64,000 nucleotides of DNA from Mycolicibacterium chlorophenolicum (GTDB lineage: Bacteria; Actinomycetota; Actinomycetes; Mycobacteriales; Mycobacteriaceae). Position 1 is the stretch's first letter, and every line of letters starts with the position of its first letter. The stretch spans positions 214,981 through 278,980 of the forward strand of contig NZ_JYNL01000064.1 in the NCBI RefSeq assembly GCF_001044235.1. Direction: 5' to 3'. Below the pieces are notes generated by a model. It was not told the origin of the DNA. It worked only from the letters and a program-made list of their open reading frames with translations, and made no database searches. Both the position numbers and the translations under genes were made by a program. Shown here one piece after another: positions 54,113 through 61,830 of this stretch.

Positions 54113-54600
54113 CCAAACGCCTCTCCGAGCCGCACCTGAACGATCGAGGAGCGGTCCGACGGCAGCCGGCCCAGCCGGTAGATGAGCAGGGCGGCGAAGT
54201 CCTCGGCTTCCTGTTCGGCGTCTTCTCCGCTGGGTCCCATGCATCCGGTGCGCTGGTTGAGCATGTAGCCGATGAGTTCCGAGCTGGCCACCTCGGTGTT
54301 CTCCCGGGCCGCCTGCGTGACAGGGATGCCCTCGTGCCCGAGCACCAGGTGGCCCAGTTCATGGGCCAGCGTGCGGTCCCACGCGGGCAGGCCCTGCTGG
54401 ATGAGGAAGACGTCGCGGTCGGCGTACTGCCGCCACTGCCCGCACACGCCCGGCGGCAGGTCGCCGGAGGTGAGCTCGATGGGCCGGTCGCGGTGGGCGC
54501 TGACCGCCTCGACCAGGCGGGGCAACGAGACTTCGCCCCGGCGCGGGGCCAGGTCGAGCACCTCGCTGACCGCACGGGTGACGCGTCGGCTCGCAGGCAT
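54109..54600 (-). CDS. ImmA/IrrE family metallo-endopeptidase
   Basis: This 163-residue protein has a HELGHLVLGHEG zinc motif (HExxH) and a second ligand segment QEAEDFAALLIY (E-x3-AxxFAxxLL type), the pattern of the ImmA/IrrE family of proteases that cleave XRE-type repressors. ATG 54600 has AAGGGGAG upstream. It precedes the MAB_1171c-type gene with a 4-base overlap and converges with the XRE-type gene espR. The substrate is unproven. Confidence 0.88.
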   Translation of the reverse strand: MPASRRVTRAVSEVLDLAPRRGEVSLPRLVEAVSAHRDRPIELTSGDLPPGVCGQWRQYADRDVFLIQQGLPAWDRTLAHELGHLVLGHEGIPVTQAARENTEVASSELIGYMLNQRTGCMGPSGEDAEQEAEDFAALLIYRLGRLPSDRSSIVQVRLGEAFG

Positions 54601-54691
54601 GGCTCCCCTTTCCAACCCTTTTCGACCCGTTCGGACCCAGTCCGATGTTTCCACTATGCGCTGCTCACCCCGTCGGAGTGAACGAAACCCC

Positions 54692-55624
54692 TCAGTTCAT
54701 GAATCGTGCTGTGCCGCGCGCCCGCAGCGCCTGGCCGGCCTTGGCCTGGCGGTACCCCAGGAGGCCGCCCAGGGCGGTGAGCACGACGATTCCGACGACA
54801 CCGGGCAGCGCGAGCGCCGCGAGTTGCGACGTACCCGCGGTGCGCAGCGCCTCGCCGTAGCCGATGCGGCCCGACGGGGTCGCCGGCGCTCCGGGCGGCG
54901 CCTCGGGCGCCGGCGGCGGCTGCCGCGCGGGTGGAGGTTCGGCGACGACCCTGCGCGGCGCGGCGGGCGCCCCGCCGCCGACGGCGGCCGGCGTCGCTGC
55001 ACCGCCGGTGCCTGCCGCGACGGGAACGGTCAGGAGGGGCGCACTGATCGGCGCGCCGGTGCCGGCGGCCGGCAGCCCGACGCCGGGGATCGTGTCGATC
55101 ACGTCGGGGTCGAACGGGACCTCGACGGGTGGCCGGGTGCCGACCGGCCCGCTGCCGAGGCGCGGTGGTCCGCCGGGCCGCGGCACGCCCACCGGGCGGT
55201 CACTGCCGCCGCCCGCGCTCGACGGGTTCGGCGCGCCGGGCGGATCCGGATCGTCGTCCGGCCACGGCCACGGCCACGGCCAGCCGGGCCCGCAGTCCTT
55301 GCCGCCGTCCCGGCAGGGCCGCCGGACCTTGGCGTCGCTGACCGTCGGATCCTCGTCGGTGGCGGCGATGTCGGGGGCCGGCGCCGCCTCGTGGTCCGGG
55401 TCCTCGGCGGCCGGAGCCGCGGGTTCGGCGTCGGGCTGTGCTCCCGCGCCGGTGCCTCGCTCGGGCACGTCGGCCCTGCCGTCGACGCCCCCGGTGGCGC
55501 CGGCACCCGTCGCGCCGCCGGAATCCGCCGGGTCGGCGTACGCCGTCGGCGTCCCCGTTGCCCCGGCCCAGACCCCACCGGCGACGAGGCAGGCTGCCGC
55601 AGTCGTACGCGCTCGCGAACCCAC
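54692..55624 (-). CDS. Exported Pro/Gly/Ala-rich protein with C-terminal membrane anchor
   Basis: This 310-residue protein starts with a signal peptide (cleavage near TAYADPADS), continues through a low-complexity domain of Pro, Gly, Ala and Asp, and ends with a membrane helix (ALPGVVGIVVLTALGGLLGY) and a short basic cytoplasmic tail. Trp-Pro repeat WPWPWPWPDDD near the centre is unusual. GTG 55624 with GGAGAGG upstream. No family recognised. Confidence 0.72.
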   Translation of the reverse strand: MGSRARTTAAACLVAGGVWAGATGTPTAYADPADSGGATGAGATGGVDGRADVPERGTGAGAQPDAEPAAPAAEDPDHEAAPAPDIAATDEDPTVSDAKVRRPCRDGGKDCGPGWPWPWPWPDDDPDPPGAPNPSSAGGGSDRPVGVPRPGGPPRLGSGPVGTRPPVEVPFDPDVIDTIPGVGLPAAGTGAPISAPLLTVPVAAGTGGAATPAAVGGGAPAAPRRVVAEPPPARQPPPAPEAPPGAPATPSGRIGYGEALRTAGTSQLAALALPGVVGIVVLTALGGLLGYRQAKAGQALRARGTARFMN

Positions 55625-55831
55625 GTCGTCACCACCTCTCCAGGGGTCTGGAATCGAGAACGCTCGGGAGTGCGTCGATTCTTGCACAGGAAGGAGTTTG
55701 CTGACCGCGGTAATTCCGCCGATGCCGGGGCACACCCGGGCCGCTGCGCACCCCGAACGATAGTGTTGTTCAGCGTCACCGCCGCATCTTCGGCGGGACA
55801 TGCCGGTGGAATGAGTGGAGAGGCCGCAGGG

Positions 55832-56488
55832 ATGAGTCTGTTCAAACGGCGCAAGTCCCGCGCAACCCGCAGGGCCGAAGCGCGCGCGATCAAAGCCAAA
55901 GCCAAGCTGGAAGCCAAGCTCTCGGCCAAGAACGAGGTGCGTCGCTTCAAGGCCGAGCAGAAGTCCGCCCAGCGCGCCCTGCGCGCGCAGCTGCGCGCCC
56001 AGCGAGACAGCGACCGGGCTGCGCTCAAAGTTGCTGAAACACAACTCAAGGCCGCGCGCGAAGGCAAGTTGTTCTCCCCCACCCGGGTTCGCAGGGCGCT
56101 GACCGTCTCTCGTTTGCTGGCACCGGTGGTGGTGCCGCTGGTGTACCGGGCGTCGATCTCCGCGCGGGGGCTGATCGACGAGCGCCGCGCCGACAGGCTG
56201 GGCGTCCCGGTCAGCCAGCTGGGCCAGTTCTCCGGCCATGGCGGCGAGCTGTCGGCCCGCATCGCCGGCGCCGAGCAGTCCCTGCGCCAGCTGACCGACA
56301 AGAAGCCCAAGGACGCCGAGACCAAGCAGTTCGCCGCCGCGATCAGCGAGCGGCTCACCGACCTGGCCGCCGCGGTCACCGCCGCGGAGAACATGCCGCC
56401 GGCCCGCCGCCGCCCCGCCCACGCGGCGATCGCGCAGCAGCTCGACGGCATCGACGCCGATCTGCTGGCGCGCCTGGGCGTGGCCTGA
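55832..56488 (+). CDS. Conserved hypothetical coiled-coil protein, Rv3850 homologue
   Basis: This 218-residue protein is identical in length to Rv3850. The first ~100 residues are a highly basic coiled coil (Lys/Arg/Ala), then a short hydrophobic stretch (RLLAPVVVPLVYRA) and an acidic helix bundle. A membrane-associated structural protein is possible. ATG 55832 with an AGG-containing ribosome-binding site. Confidence 0.82.
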   Translation: MSLFKRRKSRATRRAEARAIKAKAKLEAKLSAKNEVRRFKAEQKSAQRALRAQLRAQRDSDRAALKVAETQLKAAREGKLFSPTRVRRALTVSRLLAPVVVPLVYRASISARGLIDERRADRLGVPVSQLGQFSGHGGELSARIAGAEQSLRQLTDKKPKDAETKQFAAAISERLTDLAAAVTAAENMPPARRRPAHAAIAQQLDGIDADLLARLGVA

Positions 56489-56492
56489 CCCG

Positions 56493-57017
56493 TTGTCCAG
56501 CCCGTCGGTTCGGCAGGGGGCGCTGCTGCGCGGAGGCGCGGCAGCCCTGCTGACGACGGCGCTCACGCTCGCCGCGCACGCTCTGGGCGGCGGCGGCCTC
56601 CCGTCGGGTCCCGCCATGGTGCAGCTGCTGCTGGTGGCCGCCACGGTCGGCGCCACCGCAGCGGCGCTGCCCCGCACCGGCGATGTCCGGCTGATGACAT
56701 TGGTGCTCGCCGGCGGGCAGCTCGCGGGCCACGGAATACTCAGCGCCGCAGCCCATCACGCGCACGCAGACCCAGCGCCGCTGTGGGCGATGGCCGGCGC
56801 GCACCTGGCCGCAGTGCTCGTGGGCGCCGCCCTGATCTGCGCCGGCGATCGGTTGTGCCGGGCGCTCAGCCGTGTCGTGCGGCGAACCCTGGTGCACCTC
56901 CCGCCGCCGGTGTCTTCCGCGCCGGCCGCCGCCGTCGGTGACGCCGACCAACCACTGTTCTCGGCGCTGGTGCTCGTCTCCTCGTTGTCGCACCGGGGTC
57001 CGCCTGTCGCGGCCTGA
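56493..57017 (+). CDS. Membrane protein with His-rich loop, in copper cluster
   Basis: This 174-residue protein has four membrane helices and a loop AAHHAHADPAPLW that contains three histidines. The start is TTG 56493, 4 bases after Rv3850; no better codon is in frame. It precedes copC by 43 bases. The His loop and context suggest copper binding or delivery (inference). Confidence 0.68.
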   Translation: MSSPSVRQGALLRGGAAALLTTALTLAAHALGGGGLPSGPAMVQLLLVAATVGATAAALPRTGDVRLMTLVLAGGQLAGHGILSAAAHHAHADPAPLWAMAGAHLAAVLVGAALICAGDRLCRALSRVVRRTLVHLPPPVSSAPAAAVGDADQPLFSALVLVSSLSHRGPPVAA

Positions 57018-57060
57018 CCCCGCGACAACTGACGGACACCTCACAGAAAGACGACATTCG

Positions 57061-57621
57061 ATGAAGGCACTTCATCGTGGGTCAGCCATGCTCACCCACG
57101 TTCTCGCCGCCGCCGCACTGGCGAGCGGTCTGTTCCTGGGGGCACTGACCTCCGCCGGGCCCGCCTGGGCCCACGCCGCGCGGATCGCCGGCGATCCCGC
57201 CGACAACGCCGAACTGGCGCAGTCCCCACCCCGGGTCAGCGCGACGTTCAACGAGGAGATGCAACCCGAGTTCGCGGCGATGACGGTGGTCGGTCCCGAC
57301 GGCGGGCAGTGGGGTCAGGGCACCCCGACCGTCGACGGAGCGGTGATCAGCGTCGGCGTCCGCGGCGGTGCGCCCGCCGGGACGTACACCGTCAACTACC
57401 GCGCGACGTCGGCCGACGGTCACGTGGTCACCGGATCCTGGTCCTACCGCGTGACGACGGCGGCCACCGCGTCGGCGGCGCCGGTGTCGTCCCCTGTCGC
57501 GGCTCCGGAACCGGCGGCGGCGCCGTCGTCCTCCGGAGGGCTGCCGGCGTGGCCGTTCGCGGTGGCGGCGGTGGCCGTGGTGGCGGCGGGCGCGGTGTGG
57601 GCGGTCCGGCGCAGGTCGTGA
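57061..57621 (+). CDS. CopC-domain copper-binding protein
   Basis: This exported protein of 186 residues has a signal peptide that cleaves before His38 (AWA|HAARI), so the N-terminal amine and His form part of a Cu(II) site. The CopC domain ends with ATSADGHVVTGSWSYRV, providing the second histidine, then a Ser/Pro linker and a C-terminal membrane helix with RRRS tail. ATG start. Stop overlaps copD as GTGA. It likely binds copper outside the membrane and passes it to CopD. Confidence 0.88.
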   Translation: MKALHRGSAMLTHVLAAAALASGLFLGALTSAGPAWAHAARIAGDPADNAELAQSPPRVSATFNEEMQPEFAAMTVVGPDGGQWGQGTPTVDGAVISVGVRGGAPAGTYTVNYRATSADGHVVTGSWSYRVTTAATASAAPVSSPVAAPEPAAAPSSSGGLPAWPFAVAAVAVVAAGAVWAVRRRS

Positions 57622-58541
57622 CGCACCGCCGGGCGGTGGCGGGCGGTGTGCTCGTCGCCGGGGCGGCGGGCGTACTGGCCTGGGCGCTGGCCTTTCCCGG
57701 TGCGTCGCTGACCGTGGCGCTGGTCAGGGGGTTGGCCGACTGTGCCGCCGTGGTCGCCGTGGGGCTGGCCGCCGTGCCGGCGCTCGACGGTCCGCGCTAT
57801 CGCGGCGAGTTGCTGCGCCGGGCCGCCGCGCCGCTGGCCGCCGCGTCGGCGGTGTGGCTGGCGGCCGAACTGGTGCGTCTCGTGCTGGCCGCCGCCGAGG
57901 CCGCGGGCAGCAGCGTCGCCCGCGTCGGGGCGCACACCGTCTGGGACTTCGCGGTGCACACGGCGCCCGGCAGGGCCGGCCTGGTGACCGTCGCGGCGGC
58001 GGCCGCAGTGTGTGCCGCGGCCTGTTTCGCGCCGCGGACCCCTGCGGTGGCCGCTGCGACCGCCGGCGCGGCGGCCATCGGCGTCGCGGGCCACCCGCTC
58101 ACCGGGCATCTGGCCGATCAGCCGTTAGCCGGGGTGGCCATCGCATTGCATGCGCTGGCGGCGGCCGTGTGGTGCGGTGTCCTGGCTGCCCTCGTCCTTA
58201 CCGTCGACCACCGCGGTCAGTGGGCGCGGGTATTGCCGCGGTTCTCGCAGCTGTCGCTGGGCTGCGTCGCGGTGCTGCTCGGCGGCGGCGTGGTGGCCGG
58301 GCTGGCGCTGCTCGATGCGCCCGGCCAGCTCATCGGCACAGGCTGGGGCCGGGTGCTGAGTGCCAAGATCGCCCTGACGATCGCGTTGACGGTGCTCGCC
58401 TGGCGCAACCGCGCGCACTGGCTGCCCGCGGCCCGGGCGCACCGCTCCAGCGCCGAGGTGTCCCGTGCGCGGGCCTACACCGAACTGGCGCTGATGGCCG
58501 CGGCGCTGGCAGCCGCCGCGACGCTCGCGGTGACGGGCTGA
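57618..58541 (+). CDS. CopD-domain copper transport membrane protein
   Basis: This 307-residue protein has eight helices and the CopD domain towards the C-terminus (LHALAAAVWCGVLAALVL, RVLPRFSQLSLGCVAVL, SAKIALTIALTVLAWRNR). It imports or transfers copper across the membrane. GTG start within GTGA overlap with copC. Gene pairs of this type in mycobacteria are linked to copper handling. Confidence 0.88.
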   Translation: MTHRRAVAGGVLVAGAAGVLAWALAFPGASLTVALVRGLADCAAVVAVGLAAVPALDGPRYRGELLRRAAAPLAAASAVWLAAELVRLVLAAAEAAGSSVARVGAHTVWDFAVHTAPGRAGLVTVAAAAAVCAAACFAPRTPAVAAATAGAAAIGVAGHPLTGHLADQPLAGVAIALHALAAAVWCGVLAALVLTVDHRGQWARVLPRFSQLSLGCVAVLLGGGVVAGLALLDAPGQLIGTGWGRVLSAKIALTIALTVLAWRNRAHWLPAARAHRSSAEVSRARAYTELALMAAALAAAATLAVTG

Positions 58542-58618
58542 CACCGAGACAGCCGTCACGGGTGACCTGGCATGATTGGGGCACCCTGCCGGTGCAGAGA
58601 CGTCGAAGGAGCAGCGAC

Positions 58619-59074
58619 ATGGCGGAGCAGTCGGATCGGCCCGAGGACGGGCACGATCCCGCACGCCCGGAGCCCGATCCGGTGAACAAGGCCCCCGCGA
58701 AGAAGGCACCCGCCAAGAAAGCTCCGGCGAAGAAGGCCGCGCCTGCGAAGAAGGCTCCGGCCAAGAAGGCACCCGCGAAGAAGGCTGCTGCGCCTGCGAA
58801 GAAGGCCCCGGCCAAGAAGGCGCCGCCGACGAAGGCCCCGGCCACCCCGGTGGCACCGCCGAAGGACGCCGATGCACTGGCGACCGCCGCCAAAGAGGCT
58901 GCGGCGCAGGCGAAGTCCACTGTCGCCACCGCGAGCACCGCTGTCACCGGCCCGCCCCCGGTGCCGCGTGACACGCCGGCGTCGTCGCGCCTGCCCGTCG
59001 CCGCCGCGGTGATCACCGGTGTGCTGGCGGTCATCGTGGTGCTGCTCGCTGCGCGGCGCAACCACGACGACTGA
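58619..59074 (+). CDS. hns: Membrane-anchored histone-like protein (Rv3852, Hns)
   Basis: This 151-residue protein has a Lys/Ala/Pro-rich DNA-binding domain like histone H1, followed by a hydrophilic linker and a C-terminal membrane helix (VAAAVITGVLAVIVVLLAAR). It tethers DNA to the membrane in M. tuberculosis. ATG 58619, preceded by AAGGAG. Length exceeds the tuberculosis protein because of extra repeats. Confidence 0.9.
   Translation: MAEQSDRPEDGHDPARPEPDPVNKAPAKKAPAKKAPAKKAAPAKKAPAKKAPAKKAAAPAKKAPAKKAPPTKAPATPVAPPKDADALATAAKEAAAQAKSTVATASTAVTGPPPVPRDTPASSRLPVAAAVITGVLAVIVVLLAARRNHDD
58688..58834 (+). repeat. APAKK tandem repeats of hns
   Basis: Eight APAKK pentapeptide units plus a degenerate APPTK, grouped 3-3-2 by single or double Ala insertions. 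The DNA alternates between gcgaagaag, gccaagaag and gccaagaaa codings, so units are not identical. Confidence 0.9.
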
Positions 59075-59116
59075 CCGTCGCGCCAACGGGTTTCGTCGTC
59101 GCGGCATAATGGCGCG

Positions 59117-59596
59117 GTGACCTTCACCCCTCGCCCCACCGCTGACCTGGTCGACGAGATCGGACCAGACGTCCGCAGTTGTGATCTGCAGATGCGCCAG
59201 TTCGGCGGGCGCGCCGAGTTCGCCGGCCCGATCACCACGGTGCGCTGCTTCGAGGACAATGCGCTGCTGAAGTCGGTGCTCTCCGAGCCGGGTGATGGCG
59301 GCGTATTGGTGATCGACGGCGACGGCTCGGTGCACACCGCGTTGGTGGGCGACGTCATCGCCGAGCTCGGCCGGTCCAACGGCTGGTCGGGACTGATCAT
59401 CAACGGGGCGGTGCGGGACGCCTCGACGTTACGGACCCTCGACATCGGCATCAAGGCGCTGGGCACGAATCCGCGCAAGAGCACCAAGACCGGTGAGGGC
59501 GTGCGCGACGCCGCCGTCGAGTTCGGCGGTGTGGTGTTCAGCCCCGGCGACATCGCCTACAGCGACGACGACGGGATCGTGGTCGTCGAGGGCTGA
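59117..59596 (+). CDS. rraA: RraA/HMG-aldolase family protein
   Basis: This 159-residue RraA-like homotrimeric protein (annotated menG in M. tuberculosis, Rv3853). Motifs FGGRAEFAGPITTVRCFEDN and IINGAVRDASTLRTLDIGIKALG are typical; it either binds RNase E or acts as a 4-hydroxy-4-methyl-2-oxoglutarate aldolase. GTG start at 59117. The end is 9 bases from the convergent ethA stop. Confidence 0.92.
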   Translation: MTFTPRPTADLVDEIGPDVRSCDLQMRQFGGRAEFAGPITTVRCFEDNALLKSVLSEPGDGGVLVIDGDGSVHTALVGDVIAELGRSNGWSGLIINGAVRDASTLRTLDIGIKALGTNPRKSTKTGEGVRDAAVEFGGVVFSPGDIAYSDDDGIVVVEG

Positions 59597-59605
59597 CGGG
59601 ACCCT

Positions 59606-61081
59606 CTAGGCCGAAGTCCGCACCGGCGCTGGGTGTCTGGTGAACCTCAGTGCCGCGTCGTCGACCTTGCCGCGCCGGATCAGTTGGAGGTCGAGCAGGT
59701 AGTTCTGCTTGAGACGCCACGGAGTCCGCGAGCCCGCCTTGGGCAGGTAGTCCAGCGCGCGCAGCACGTAGCCCGGGGTGAAGTCCATCATCGGCCGCTC
59801 GTCCACGGTGGTGCCGGGGTGCTGCGGCTCGACGGCGTCGAATCCGCCGGCGTCCATGTGATTGATGACGCGGCAGAAGAACTCGGACACCAGGTCGGCC
59901 TTCAGGGTCCAGCTGGCGTTGGTGTAGCCGATCGTGAACGCCATGTTCGGCATGTTCGTCAGCATCATGCCCTTGTAGGCCATCGAGTCGTTGAGCACCA
60001 GCGGCTCGCCGTTGCGGGAGATCGATGCACCGCCGAACAGCTGCAGATTCAAACCCGTTGCGGTGACGATGATGTCGGCGTCCAGGTGCTGGCCGGAGGC
60101 CAGCTGGATGCCGGTCGCGGTGAACCGCTCGATCGTGTCGGTGACGACGTCGGCCTTGCCGGCGCGGATCGTCTTGAACAGATCGCCGTTGGGAGCCAGG
60201 CACACTCGCTCGTCCCACGGGTTGTAGCGCGGGTTGAAGTGCTTCTCGACGTCGTAGCCCTCGGGCAGCCGGTGCTTGGCCATGGTCAGCAGTTGCTTGC
60301 GGAAGAAGTCCGGGAACCGGCGCGCGATCTGGTACTGCGCGGATTGGGCCAGGATGCTCTTCCACCGGTTCAGCACGTAGGCGGCCTTGGCGGGCAGCCG
60401 CTTGTTGGTCGCGACGGTGAACGGATCGACGTCGGGCAGCGCCGCGATAAAGGTCGGGGAGCGCTGCAGCATGGTCAGGTGGCCCGCTCCCGAATTGGCA
60501 AGCGCCGGAATGAGAGTGACGGCGGTGGCGCCGCTGCCGATGACGACGATTCGCTTGCCGGCGTAGTCGAGGTCCGCGGGCCAGTGCTGGGGATGAACGA
60601 TCGGGCCGGTGAAGTCCTGCGCTCCGGGGAATTCCGGGGAGTAGCCCTGGTCGTAGTTGTAGTAGCCGCTGCACGCCATCAGGTAACGCGCGGAGATCTC
60701 GACCTGCTCGCCCTCGCGTTCGACGGTCACCGTCCAGCGGCTCTCCGCGTCGGACCAGTCGGCATGGGTGACGTTCTGCCCGTAACGGATGTGCTTGTCG
60801 ATGCCGGATTCGGCGACGGTCTCCTTGAGATAGGCCATGATCGCGGGCCCGTCGGCGATGGCTTTGTTCGACGTCCACGGCTTGAAGCGGAATCCGAGCG
60901 TGAACATGTCGGAGTCGGAGCGGATACCGGGGTACTGGAACAGGTCCCACGTGCCACCGAGGTTGGCGCGGCGTTCCAGGATGACGTAGCTCTTGCCCGG
61001 GCAGCGGTCCTGCAGATGCCAGGCGGCGCTGATGCCGGAGATGCCGGCTCCCACGATGACGACGTCGACGAACTCGGTCAT
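59606..61081 (-). CDS. ethA: FAD monooxygenase EthA
   Basis: This 491-residue Baeyer-Villiger monooxygenase activates ethionamide in M. tuberculosis (489 residues there); its native substrates are ketones. FAD motif VGAGISGISAAWHL (11-24), NADPH motif VIGSGATAVTLI, and the BVMO signature FTGPIVHPQHW (FxGxxxHxxxW) are visible. ATG 61081. Divergent from ethR, with the EthR operator between them. Confidence 0.95.
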   Translation of the reverse strand: MTEFVDVVIVGAGISGISAAWHLQDRCPGKSYVILERRANLGGTWDLFQYPGIRSDSDMFTLGFRFKPWTSNKAIADGPAIMAYLKETVAESGIDKHIRYGQNVTHADWSDAESRWTVTVEREGEQVEISARYLMACSGYYNYDQGYSPEFPGAQDFTGPIVHPQHWPADLDYAGKRIVVIGSGATAVTLIPALANSGAGHLTMLQRSPTFIAALPDVDPFTVATNKRLPAKAAYVLNRWKSILAQSAQYQIARRFPDFFRKQLLTMAKHRLPEGYDVEKHFNPRYNPWDERVCLAPNGDLFKTIRAGKADVVTDTIERFTATGIQLASGQHLDADIIVTATGLNLQLFGGASISRNGEPLVLNDSMAYKGMMLTNMPNMAFTIGYTNASWTLKADLVSEFFCRVINHMDAGGFDAVEPQHPGTTVDERPMMDFTPGYVLRALDYLPKAGSRTPWRLKQNYLLDLQLIRRGKVDDAALRFTRHPAPVRTSA

Positions 61082-61086
61082 CGCGC

Positions 61087-61139
61087 CACGCTATCAACGG
61101 CGCGTCGACGCAGTCAACAGTGCGTCGAAAATATCGACA
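61087..61139. promoter_or_regulatory. EthR operator between ethA and ethR
   Basis: The minus strand here reads TGTCGATATTTTCGACGCAC followed by GTTGACTGCGTCGACGCGCC and GTTGATAGCGTG, which resembles the M. tuberculosis 55-bp ethA-ethR operator in length, spacing of GTCGA/TTGAC elements and the GTTGATAGCGTGG end (from memory). Several EthR dimers should bind it cooperatively and repress ethA. Confidence 0.75.
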
Positions 61140-61157
61140 GGGTGTAAAGTCGGGGAA

Positions 61158-61814
61158 GTGACGACCACCGGCCACCCCCGATCGACCCGGAGTAGGCGCG
61201 CGACGCGTCCGTCCGGCGACGATCGGGAGATCGCGATCCTCGAGACCGCAGAACGGCTGCTGGAAGACCGCCCGCTGGCCGAGATCTCCGTCGACGATCT
61301 GGCCAAGGGCGCCGGGATCTCCCGGCCCACGTTCTACTTCTACTTCCCGTCGAAGGACGCGGTGCTGTTGACGCTGCTGGAGCGCGTCATCGCCGAGGCG
61401 GACGCCGCGCTGGAGGACCTGATCGCCAACCGGCCCGCGGATCGGCGGGCGATCTGGCGCCGGGGCATCGACGTCTTCGTCAGCACCTTCGGCGCCCACC
61501 GCGCGGTGTGCGCGGCGACGGTCGGGGTGCGGAACACGCACTCGGAGGCCCGTGAGCTGTGGGCCCGGTCGATGCAGCGCTGGATCGAGCACATCGCCGC
61601 TGTCATCGAGGCCGAACGTGCCGACGGCGCCGCGCCGGTGACGGTTCCCGCCCTCGAGTTGTCGACCGCCCTGAACCTGATGAACGAGTCGGTGATGGCG
61701 GCGGCCTTCATCGGTCACCAGCCCTCGATCCCCGATCACCGCGTGCTGGACAACCTCGTGCACATCTGGACATCGGCCATCTACGGCGATCCGACGGGGG
61801 ATGTCGGCCCCTGA
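61158..61814 (+). CDS. ethR: TetR-family repressor EthR
   Basis: This 218-residue TetR regulator has an N-terminal helix-turn-helix (AKGAGISRPTFYFYFPSKDA) nearly identical to M. tuberculosis EthR, and a ligand-binding C-domain with LNLMNESVMAAAF lining the inhibitor pocket. It represses ethA. GTG 61158 lies 76 bases from ethA. The stop is 9 bases before dinB. Confidence 0.95.
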   Translation: MTTTGHPRSTRSRRATRPSGDDREIAILETAERLLEDRPLAEISVDDLAKGAGISRPTFYFYFPSKDAVLLTLLERVIAEADAALEDLIANRPADRRAIWRRGIDVFVSTFGAHRAVCAATVGVRNTHSEARELWARSMQRWIEHIAAVIEAERADGAAPVTVPALELSTALNLMNESVMAAAFIGHQPSIPDHRVLDNLVHIWTSAIYGDPTGDVGP

Positions 61815-61816
61815 TG

Positions 61817-61830
61817 CGAACATATGTTCG
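61817..61830. promoter_or_regulatory. LexA SOS box overlapping the dinB start
   Basis: CGAACATATGTTCG is a perfect 14-base palindrome fitting the mycobacterial SOS box core CGAAC-N4-GTTCG. It begins 3 bases after the ethR stop and includes the ATG at 61824. LexA binding here would block either initiation of transcription or read-through from ethR. Confidence 0.85.
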
